Shown: piece by piece, positions 9,316-18,101 of the stretch
How positions within the stretch are numbered: the stretch's first letter is position 1
Layout of the letters: every line of letters starts with the position of its first letter
NCBI GenBank assembly: GCA_022925895.1
Contig: JAKSYS010000461.1
Span: forward strand, 1-50,780
Direction: 5' to 3'
Origin: Fragilaria crotonensis
Taxonomy: Eukaryota; Bacillariophyta; Fragilariophyceae; Fragilariales; Fragilariaceae
DNA: 50,780 nucleotides
Notes under the pieces: generated by a model
Seen by the model: the letters and a program-made list of their open reading frames with translations, nothing else
What the model was told of the DNA's origin: nothing
Databases searched by the model: none
Made by a program: the position numbers and the translations under genes

Positions 9316-10092
9316 ATGATGTTCTTCATGTTGTTTGCACAAGCACTAGCATTTGCGTCAGTACCCATATCACCCACTGGTAGACCATCGTCATTATGCA
9401 TACCATCATCACTGCAAACGTTGACCACAACCCACGGCTCTGATACCATCTGGCCTGCTCTAGATCCAAAATGTTGGGCCATGGAATCGGCAGCTCAGAA
9501 TGGGATTTCAATAATGCAATCTACGTGTCTTGTCGCAAATTCTAATTCCAATTCCAATTCCAATTTGAATGAAAACACACCAGGGTGGGGAGCCATGACT
9601 TTGATTCGCATCCCCTGTGGTGCGTGGGTGGGAGAATACACGGGAGAACTCTTGACGCGGGATCAAGTATTTGTACGCTATTGGAATACAGATCATTATA
9701 AGAATACTAATGAAGACGACGACGATGATGGTAACGACGACAATCATGATGACGGGTGGCTGGAAAATATGAAACAATTGCAGCAGGATGATATCGAATG
9801 GATCGAGTCTCGAATTCAAAGGAATCAAGGACTTTCGGGTGACTATTTGTTCGATGTAGGAGATGACTACTTTTTGGATGGTGAAGATTCAGACGTGAGT
9901 GGATGGTGTCGTTTCATCAATCATGCCGAACAGGGTTGTTATGGTTGCAATCTGGAAACAAGGTGTTCCAGAGAGGTTTGGAATGGTCAATGTATCGTGC
10001 CTCCAAGACTGTGGTTTGTGGCACAGCGTGAAATCGCTCCGGGCGAGGAGCTGCTCTTTGATTACGGCGACAATTATTGGCAACGATCATGA
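9316..10092 (+). CDS. SET-domain protein with plastid-type or secretory leader
   Basis: SET domains transfer methyl groups from SAM to lysine in histones or other proteins. From the ATG at 9316 the product has 258 residues. A hydrophobic leader (MMFFMLFAQALAFASVP) reads ALA|FAS at the likely cleavage point, close to the ASA|FAP motif of secondary plastid import. The SET core is recognisable: GWGAMTLIRIPCGAWVGEYTG, GDYLFDVGDDYFLDG, CRFINHAEQGCYGCN in the place of the usual RFxNHxCxxN, and IAPGEELLFDYGDNYW at the end. An acidic insert (DDDDDGNDDNHDD) and an Asn/Ser repeat, encoded by an AATTCC-type microsatellite at about 9538-9567, interrupt it. The leader argues against a histone target and for a plastid or secreted substrate, as with Rubisco-type SET enzymes, though the substrate is unknown. 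No frame break is seen. Confidence 0.75.
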   Translation: MMFFMLFAQALAFASVPISPTGRPSSLCIPSSLQTLTTTHGSDTIWPALDPKCWAMESAAQNGISIMQSTCLVANSNSNSNSNLNENTPGWGAMTLIRIPCGAWVGEYTGELLTRDQVFVRYWNTDHYKNTNEDDDDDGNDDNHDDGWLENMKQLQQDDIEWIESRIQRNQGLSGDYLFDVGDDYFLDGEDSDVSGWCRFINHAEQGCYGCNLETRCSREVWNGQCIVPPRLWFVAQREIAPGEELLFDYGDNYWQRS

Positions 10093-10655
10093 CGGAACGG
10101 CGGCAAAGTAATGATGTTAGAAGGGTTCCCCTTGAGAGAACAACCAACAATCCAAGTCGCAGAAAACAGCAACCATATGTACAATTCCAGTTTCTCTTCA
10201 TTGGTCATCAATTCCCACCCAAGTGCTCTCATTTGTGCATCCCCTGGAGACGTTCTGTTTGCCATTGTCTTGGAACGCAACTCATTAAGGCACCGTTCCG
10301 ACAATATGGATTCGAATCAATCACGCTCCCTTGTCAGTGGGTTGGGGATTTAATTGGATGCCGGTGGACGCGTTGGCACGGGGATGTAGTTTCAACTATT
10401 TTTGCTGAATTAACCGCCTTACGGGCTTAGGTTTCGAGCAACGGTGACGATATAGCAGGTCAATTATATCCGATAAGAGGACACCATGTTCAGATTCTTT
10501 GCGATGCTTCATTTTGATGCAAAATGAACAATGACAAGGGGTAAAGAAGGTGATTTAATCTGCATTTGCATTTGATTGATAAATCTGATCTGGACACCTA
10601 ACAAGCGATTCTTTCCTTACAATATATCAATGACCGCGCATGCCTTATTGCGTTG
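10093..10655. other. Intergenic region downstream of the SET gene
   Basis: Short open frames here (for example 10111-10353) have no recognisable domain, poor composition and no support, and I treat them as chance. Nothing else was recognised up to the direct repeat that starts near 10656. Confidence 0.4.
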
Positions 10656-10833
10656 GAATATCCAGAGGAACAACGAATCGCGGCGAGGAGTGTTGGCTGC
10701 TACTACAGTAAAGAAGTAATCGACGACATTTATGTTTCATTCGGCCCTACCTATTGTACATTCTTACCTGCCACTTGATTGCATGCTCAAGAACAGTAAA
10801 GATAATCTCAGGCACCCAATTCTACCACAAAAT
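10656..10833. repeat. Diverged direct repeat, copy 1, 3' flank of the truncated paralogue
   Basis: About 180 bp here align with about 11953-12143: shared blocks include TATGTTTCATT, TTGTACAT, GCATGCTC and GAACAGTAAAGAT in the same order and spacing. Copy 1 lies just downstream of the broken methyltransferase-like gene and copy 2 just downstream of the propeller-oxygenase gene. Two adjacent minus-strand genes therefore share a 3' flank. The copies are diverged, with several indels. Confidence 0.7.
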
Positions 10834-10926
10834 TGCATAATGACGTTAACGACTGCACGACGAATACATTATGGATCAAGTACTATCGTCGAAGAAAACA
10901 ATGAAAACAGAAATTGAACGACTCAA

Positions 10927-11776
10927 CTACTGTCTGTTAAATGCCTTCTCCTCCATGGCGGAGTTCATCTCAGTTCCCACTTTCCTGTATAAGAAGTAGA
11001 ATCGAAATTTCTTATTCTTGATTTGCATTCCACTCTCCAGCTCATCCAAGTTCCCTGCTTGAAAATGAGGGAAAATGAAGTCTCTGAAAATACCATCTTC
11101 GTCGGGAATCCATCCGTGGTCGGTCTTGAGAATCCACAGCCCCCCTGGTTTGAGAACAAACAACACAGCATCCATGTAGTGGCGAACATCGTCCATCATT
11201 TCTTCCGTAGTGTTGAATGCATGCACGCCACCCCATCCAAAGACTCCAAAGTCTAAAATGGCATCAAAGAAATTGGAGTATTGCGGATAATAGGTGGGGA
11301 TGTCTTGAACAATGCATTGTAGAAGTCCATCGTTGTTCATTACGTCAGGTGGGAACGGTTCGATTTGATAATACTTGGTTGTGGTGGAATTCAGGAAACT
11401 CTTGCAATTGCGATTGTACCCCCGTGCACCAACATCCAAGATGGCGTGGTACTTTGCAAGGCGGGGGTAGATTGTGCTGATAAAGGGTCGATCGCCCATT
11501 TTCTTCCAAAAAGAAGTCCACGTTATTGGGTTCGTAAATCCATCCTTTCAATGGTGTGTAATTTCTTGGAAGCTGGTTCTCGTCGGTGTTGTTAACTTTG
11601 GGCATGTCATCAGCGTGAAGTGCATATTCCGCATGTTGAAACAAGGATTTGGGAATTCGTGACAGCACCAATAGATACATTGCGGCCGTGACGATAATTC
11701 CTATAAACACGGTATTTCGGAAGGAGAATGCCATTGTAGATTGGATCGGACCTTGACGCACAACGACCATTCTCAC
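10927..11776 (-). pseudogene. Truncated, frame-broken single-domain paralogue of the methyltransferase fusion gene
   Basis: It carries the same membrane anchor (FRNTVFIGIIVTAAMYLL) and one methyltransferase-like domain (DVGARGYNRNCKSFLNS, DFGVFGWGGVH, FVLKPGG), nearly identical to domain 1 of the gene at 5493-8681. The linker before the domain is shorter. After the domain it ends in a unique tail (VGTEMNSAMEEKAFNRQ) and has neither domain 2 nor the dimethylformamidase-like part. The frame breaks at 11508-11512, where this copy has A5 (plus strand) and the parent has A4 at 8357-8360. The rest of the domain reads without stops, so this could be a functional single-domain gene with a sequencing error, or a young pseudogene. 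Confidence 0.75.
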
Positions 11777-11952
11777 TTGTTGACTGGTGAGGCCTGTTGT
11801 CCTATCATCCTTTTATTGCTCACAGCTCACAATGCTTGGAAGAAATCAAGCGATGTAATACAACTCGGCCTCATGTGGGTGAAGGCTTAATACTCTCGTA
11901 CTCGTTTCTCATGCGTACAATATGTGGATGTTAATGTATTCCTGCTTCCGCT

Positions 11953-12143
11953 TGAAAATCCAGAGAAATCACAATTCCGTTGCAACAGCGAATCAAGACG
12001 AGGAGTGTAACCTGGTACTCTACAAGAACTAATCGGCGACGTTTATGTTTCATTTGACCCTACACTTTGTACATCTTACTTTGCAACTTGCTCGCATGCT
12101 CTAGAACAGTAAAGATTTATCTCGGCCACTAATTCTAGCACAA
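11953..12143. repeat. Diverged direct repeat, copy 2, 3' flank of the propeller-oxygenase gene
   Basis: Aligns with about 10656-10833 (see that entry). It ends about 14 bp from the stop codon of the oxygenase gene at 12157, so it is that gene's 3' untranslated region or terminator region. Confidence 0.7.
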
Positions 12144-12156
12144 ATGAAGTTTACTA

Positions 12157-14609
12157 TTACACTTGCACTCGTAATCGAGTGTGATCCGAGGTAGTTCCCA
12201 CCATTTCCCATGCGGCATCAAAGTATCCCTCCACACCAACGCGAAAGTCCATACTAACTCGGGTGAACCGTGTGGTATTCGAATTGACAAAGTGCTTCCG
12301 GCTGGTCCCATGAAAGGACAATACTTGTCCCACTTCCACTGGTACAGGTACGCATTCATCCCTACCATCACGAGGCAAAGAACCAGGATCAGAAGTGGCG
12401 TTTCGAGGTTCAACGTGCAAATCAACCTGGGTCAAGGCACGATCGGTGAGGGGCAACCAGAAATTGAGCTCCCCTTCTTGATGGCCATATTCTGAATCAC
12501 AATGGGGTTTCACATACGCTCGAGCAGGACCCGGTTGCAGACGTAGTGTTGGTGGTCGTTGATAATAAAATATCATGGGATCGGAAGAAGAATCAGTAGG
12601 TCCAAGAGAATTGCTGACGTTATTAAGGACCTGTTGTTTCAAGTGTGGTAGGATGCAATCCACAACAAATTCATCAAAGAGCCGCATGAATGGCTCAAAG
12701 GCAGCTAACTGATCTGACAAATACCCTTGCGCTTGTTCGCAGGACCCGCCGTAGGCCCCTCGGCTTAGCGATATTGTAGGAATCTGTAAGTCTTCGAGGC
12801 GATCGGAGGAAAATTGGCCCACAACTGCAGGGTCGCATTGTTTTAAGAATGCAACAAGGACACTTGTGAAGTCAAATCGATTCAAATCATAGTCCAACAC
12901 GAGATTCTCGCATATATCGAGTGGGAGGCAGGTTCCTTTGTCAGTCGTCGCGTCCCGATGTTTTGGTGAAAATTTGACTCGATGAGCTGACGAACGAAGT
13001 GTTGGAATGCCAGTCGTGTACTTGTAGGATCCCTCGACCAGGTCAGCCGCTGTTTTGGCGGTGGATGCGACAGTGTCCACATCAGTAACATGGACATCCG
13101 GATCATTGGTTGGCAAGTTCACATCGTCTTCAAAGCAACAGGCGCAACGTCTGCTGCAAGAGACATGCACGACGGATTGTCCCCAATTCGCAATACAGCC
13201 TTGTGATTGTTGGGCATGCAATAAATTGCTCCCGTCGTCGCTAATACGGCTCCTTCCCACTTGGCCAACCCCGAGTGGGGTTGTGGCAACCTCCACGTAG
13301 TGACGACATGTTCGTTCGAAGCGGCAGAATTAGCTGCAGCAATATCGATGCGCAACACGGATTCAGCAGACAACGGAATGGCATATATACAATCACCTGT
13401 TCGAATGCCGTTTTGCCATTTATTCTGAACCATACGCTCCATTGGTACCAGATTCGGACCCACATTAGCGACGGTGCGTGTGATCGTATTGACTTGCAAG
13501 ACAAACTCGGATCCACTGGGAAAACAATAAACGTGGCCGTCGCTTCCACGCGTACATCCGAGATACTTGTATTTGCCGTCATTACGATGACGACCTGTTT
13601 GAATGGAAAGTGGATCATGTATCTCATACACAGTAGGTACGGATCCTGGTTCTATGCAAAGCACGTAATCTGCATTGGCTGGAACGCAGACGATCGTTCC
13701 ATCACCAGCAACTGCTGCACCGTGCCATTTGTGGACGTCAGGATAATCACCATGTAATGAAATTGTGTTGTTCTGAATCCTGAGGACACTTGCAGCATTG
13801 TGGGGAATACCATAAATAGCGCCATCCTTCCCGACAACGCCGCCGTACCATTTGTAGCGACCCAGGAGTGGTTCCGAGGGGACCAAAGTGCACGTGTCGG
13901 TGTGGGTATCAATCCTCAGAACATGCCATGCTGATTGAGGAATGGCATAAATGCACCCTTCGTCGCGACTATAGGACCCTCCATGATATTTCCATTCCAT
14001 GTTTCGTTGCTCGTGTGCTATATTCGCATGCCCTGAATAAAAGCTTTCGTAGGGTATCTCCAACAAGGTGACTTGTTGTGACCGTGTATCGATCCTCAGT
14101 ACAGTTGGAGAATGACAGGGAAGTCCGTAAATGATATGCTCAACTCGAATCCCACGCAGCCATTTGAACTTTCCTAATAGTAATTGTGGTTTTTGTTGTT
14201 GTTCTTGTTGTTTTGGAATCAATCGTTGTGATGCAACTTCAGCAGCAGCAGCAGCAGTCGTGGAGACGTGTCCGATGGGATAGACTCGATCGGTTCTAGG
14301 ATCAATACAAAGCACGCGATTGGCATTGCCAGGAATACAGTAAATGTTCCCATCCAAACCTTCTTCACCTCCAAGATAGAGAGACTGACCGTGATAATCT
14401 TCTTCGCTCCACAAAAGAGACAAGCAAGGTCCATTTTGGGACCGATAATCGATGTGATTCGATGGAACATTATGTCGTTTTCGTTGCGAATTGGTGATTC
14501 GTTTCCCATTCAATTCAGTTCGTGTTGCCTTTTGTGGTGCCTGAGCAGGTGATACGCACACCATGTGTGCTCTGAAACTGCAGTCTCTCGTAGATGTTGT
14601 GGTTGTCAT
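12157..14609 (-). CDS. Beta-propeller fused to StrG-like 2OG-Fe(II) oxygenase, one frame break
   Basis: The N-terminal half (13119-14609) is a repeat propeller: units carry KWxGG, DGxIYxIPxxAxxVLRID, for example DGNIYCIPGNANRVLCIDP and DGAIYGIPHNAASVLRI, about seven times. The C-terminal half, in another frame, resembles StrG-like 2-oxoglutarate dioxygenases: PPTLRLQPGPARAYVKPH, HCDSEYGHQEGELNFWLPL with an HxD iron pair, then FHGTSRKHFV with the second histidine and TRVSMDFRVGV with the 2OG-binding arginine. One missing base in the AAA run at 13132-13134 (TTT on the coding strand) would join the two frames in a linker before TTGIPTLRSSAHRVKFSP. I therefore treat them as one gene of about 815 residues. 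Poly-Gln and poly-Ala tracts interrupt the first half. The substrate is unknown. Two separate genes are the less likely reading. Confidence 0.75.
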
Positions 14610-15135
14610 GATGATGATGACGACGCTTGCAAGGATTTGTTGATTCTCGGAATGCAGACATCATGCAAAGCGATGATTGTTGATCCTTCGGGTGTCGCGG
14701 TCCACACAAAAAAATCTACCGGTAAAATCGATCGGAGAATTTGCAATACTCCAAATAGTAGTATTCTAGTAGCGTACTTGTACCGGTACAGGTGTTTGCA
14801 GACCGGAACTCGGATGATACAGTACGTTAGACTACAGTAGTACTGCAAGCACTACTAGTAGTGGAGTACTGTTGTGTTCTGAATCGCCGGATTTACTATA
14901 CATATATATATATGCATTGTCAAATAATCATACAGTACGTACGTAATGTTGATACGATGTGCTGTAGATGCATCACACGGGTACAGAGTAGATACCAACG
15001 CACACTCGGAGTACAAGTACTCATTTCAACGCAGGAGGCAGGAGGTACTATTCCATTTGGTATCATCGGATTGGATCTGCATCAGATCTGACAATCCAGT
15101 CAAGGCAAGAACCTTGACCCATCTCACCTCCAATC
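14610..15135. other. Divergent intergenic region rich in GTAC palindromes
   Basis: It lies between the oxygenase gene (leftward) and the gene at 15136 (rightward). It has many GTAC/AGTACT words, a perfect TGTACCGGTACA palindrome at 14779-14790, and a short TA run near 14896-14912. This is probably promoter DNA. No coding sequence was recognised. Confidence 0.5.
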
Positions 15136-16034
15136 ATGATGAATGCTGCTCGTCAAACGGGACCTCGGTTCCTTGTCCCTTTAGCATCTGCTGCGTCGCT
15201 CTCGGTCCTTGGCGTTGTGACGCTTGCGTCGTGTGAGGAGGAGTCGACAGTACCAGTAGTAGTGCCAACACCAGTGCCAGTACGACTACCACCACCACCC
15301 AGCAGTCGCAACGCTTGCCGTTCCTTTGTCTTAGAATTGGCCACGACGAAGGTCCCTCTGGAAGGATCCACGAGCAACGGAATTCCGAGTCCTGCCTCTG
15401 CGAAGATTGAGGCATGTCTCAGGAGGAAGGAGATTCAAGATTATTTGTTCGATGCCTTTGAAGCGAAGCTGATCAAGGAGAACCAGGCCCTGCCCTTGTC
15501 GTGGAGCGAATTGGATGTTGACTGGTCCAAGGTCTGGAAATATGCGAAATCTGCCAATTTGACGCTTGACGACTTTGGAGCCACGCCGATCGACTGGAAA
15601 CCATTCCTTTCTGGAGTCTTTGGACAGCGCGACCTGGATGACTACGTTGCCGGGCGCAACGTTGTTTGTAAGGAGCGGGATATCATTCTCGGAGACACAG
15701 TCAGGAGCGCAAAGAGAAACTCCTGGATGACTTACGGGCACGTCCCAAGCTTATCGAAGTCAAAGTCCGCATCAATCTTTATGATACTGATGGTGCACCT
15801 GTGTTCATCTCCTATGCCAAGGACCAAAGTGGAACCGTTCTTGGTTACAGTTACTTCAAGGATCAGAAGGAAGGTGATGTCAAGGAAGATTTCCTACGGC
15901 TTTACGTCGAACCTGGTAAAACGATGTCAGTTAAACTTTACAAGGTCTACGAGGGAGAGAAGGGTGATCAGCGAATCTACGTGTCCAAGGCCAAATACCT
16001 TGTCGAAGCGGCTTTTGAGGCTGGGTTGGAGTGA
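15136..16034 (+). CDS. Uncharacterised protein with N-terminal hydrophobic segment, one frame break
   Basis: I do not recognise the family. The start is ATGATG at 15136, with a hydrophobic segment at about residues 12-32 (LVPLASAASLSVLGVVTL), then a Pro/Val-rich stretch and a helical, charged region (KEIQDYLFDAFEAKLIKE). In frame 1 it reads well to about 15690. The natural continuation is in another frame (QERKEKLLDDLRARPKLIEV, then INLYDTDGAPVFISYAKDQ and FLRLYVEPGKTMSVKLYKVYE), ending at 16034. The switch needs one added base near 15690-15702, where there is no long homopolymer. A short intron was considered, but no GT-AG pair of suitable length fits. The C-terminal part looks like a beta-rich domain. 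Location could be a membrane or an organelle. Confidence 0.6.
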
Positions 16035-16713
16035 AGCCTTGTTTTAGAGACTTCCTCGAAGCTGTCTCTCGGAATAGTTGCTTGTTATAAGCGACCATAA
16101 GAGCTCTAGCTAGTGATGGACCGCAATGTTGAGGACTGACGTATTAGGAACCTGCGATTGATCATACTTCCATACTCGATGTAGGACATGGAGGAATTAA
16201 AAGCAATGTATTGCACTTCCAGGTATAGACATTCATTGTTGAGCATTGATCCTATGATACGACCTTTGTCACATCTTGAATGATGTAATCGAGCAGTGCT
16301 CTGACCAAGTTGTGAACCGCATCTTCTGCCACGTGTGACTCGTATGACGCGTTGTGTGCGCAGTAGGAGATCGAATTTTGCATTCGCACACTTCGAGATT
16401 CCAGAAGCAGTCGTCTGAAAAGCAATTCCCTTGGATGTTGTCTGCAAAAGGAAATCGGTCTATAATACATTTGTCAAAGGAACCTTCGCTTGACGATTTT
16501 CCGATGACTGGGACAAGGGACAACGCAAAGGACGAGCTGGCCCACAGCATCTGTCAGATGATCAGAACCTCCATGCTCCATGTAGAGATCAGTGGTACAA
16601 AGGGTACAGAGTCTACACAAGATATATGATTCGAAGCGCTGAAGATATCAGAGGGAGCGACACCAGCGTTCCAGTCGCTGTCTCGCTGACGACCATAATC
16701 TTTCTTTTTCGCC
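16035..16713. other. Intergenic region with unsupported short frames
   Basis: A 91-codon plus-strand frame (16354-16629) ends in KDELAHSICQMIRTSMLH and looks moderately protein-like, but it has no ATG at its beginning and no recognisable domain. It might be a relic exon. Nothing else was recognised. Confidence 0.3.
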
Positions 16714-17138
16714 ATGAACGCTCTCAATAATAATGCAGCATCTGCCGTCGTGGAAGACACGGGGACTGTGCGTCACAGACCTCCACGTTAACAACACCAT
16801 CTGTTCGATCAGTTACAGAGGAGAAACTTGACGCATTTGAAGCCAGGATCCGACAGCAAGGAGAAGAATTGGAGGCATGGGATCGATCCACATCCGATCG
16901 ACTGACTCGCATTGAAAGCCGGCTTGTGGACCGCCTCGAGTCGATGGAAAAGTATTGTTTACAAGTCGCGGAAAAGGAACGTTCCATGGAGAAGTACTGT
17001 CAACAAGTTGCCGAAAATGAACGTCTACTGACTGCGTCCTTGGAAGAGTTGCAAGCGCAGATGAATCAACTCATGTGTGTGATGGAAACCCTGGCGTCTC
17101 AAATGCCCCATCTCAGTACCAAAGTCTACCCAGCATGA
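16714..17138 (+). CDS. Small coiled-coil protein, one frame break
   Basis: The ATG at 16714 sits in a good context (CGCCATGA). The frame from it stops early, but adding one G to the G4 run at 16761-16764 continues it into EEKLDAFEARIRQQGEELEA and on to 17138, giving about 141 residues. The product is almost wholly helical, with heptad-like segments and an internal duplication (SMEKYCLQVAEKER / SMEKYCQQVAENER), then LEELQAQMNQLMCVMETL. It resembles short coiled-coil proteins tied to repetitive DNA in protist genomes, but no family can be named. Confidence 0.55.
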
Positions 17139-18101
17139 GACCAAATCTATCCTGGACACTATTCAAGAATAGACACGGATTACCACGATGCCATGGACGA
17201 AACTAATGTATCGATAACAACCATTGCTAGGACTTGCACTGTAGTACCGTAGTATGCTTGAATCACAGGTGCGGCGAATGCGGTAACCGCTTATAGGACT
17301 ACTTTCAGTAGCATGTAATCTTCTTGAGACTACTCCCAAGACTTTTGAGAGCTGACATGATTTCATGGTATCGGCACTTTAGGACACATGACCTGAAATG
17401 GTCAGGATTGTTCAGTGGCGTCCGACATTGTAGACGTTGCATCACTCATGGCTCAACAAACATCAGTATACGAAAACATGTTAAGCGCAAGTTGAGAAAG
17501 TGAGGATTGCAAGACTGCTAGCTACGACGTCAGACACTCTATATGCATACTCTGCGTATGCAATATGCAATTTGTACTGTAGTATCATGCATCACACGGT
17601 TGGTTTCGTACAGTAAGAAAAGAAAGTAGACAGCACCGCACCGCTACTGTAACTCTGCAATGGCTCGTGACTCGTGACTCGTGACTCGTGACACGTGAAA
17701 CACGTAGACTCAGAGCACTGGCACGTAGTACTCGTAATGTACCTGACGTATGAAGTACTGTAGTACTGGGAGTATGTACAGTCCTTGAGATTGGAGACGT
17801 TTTCAGTCGTTCTTTGTGCGAAGCCCAGTTCACATTCAAATTCCACCGTTTTGGTTTTTGGATTGGCATCATACTGATACCTGCGGGATTGTATATGTAC
17901 AGTGCTTTTCGTCACGGATCAATTTGACCGTTGTTGGCCGATGATAACCAATCCCCCACCCCCAGAATCAACAACTGCACATGGTTTGCATACCCTTCGC
18001 AGCACATTTCAAAAATTTCATTGCACTTGAAAGGTGTGAAAGAGTTCCACAGTCTCCGAGATCAAGGCAGTACCAGGTAGTACAAGCAAAAACTAGCAAT
18101 C
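17139..18101. other. Upstream region of topoisomerase II
   Basis: No gene was recognised. The region holds the CTCGTGA tandem repeat at 17664-17698 and GTAC-rich DNA around 17725-17780. The C-rich stretch CCCCCACCCCC at 17951-17961 and the last 100 bp before the ATG are probably the core promoter and leader of topoisomerase II. Confidence 0.45.
17664..17698. repeat. Tandem CTCGTGA x4 followed by a CACGTG E-box
   Basis: Four direct copies of the 7-mer CTCGTGA are followed by a variant copy CACGTGA that creates a palindromic CACGTG. A further ACACGT follows. It lies about 400 bp upstream of the topoisomerase II start, so a regulatory role is possible but unproven. Confidence 0.5.

Noticed and set aside
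10111-10430. Small genes after the SET gene
   Set aside because: Overlapping frames on both strands of similar length with no domain or start context.
15660-15710. Short intron at GTAAGGAGC explaining the frame change in the 15136 gene
   Set aside because: The possible acceptors give lengths of 33 or 37 nt, which are too short and do not give the needed frame.
16354-16629. 91-codon frame as a gene
   Set aside because: It starts at GTG, has an in-frame stop just upstream and no clear splice acceptor or family.
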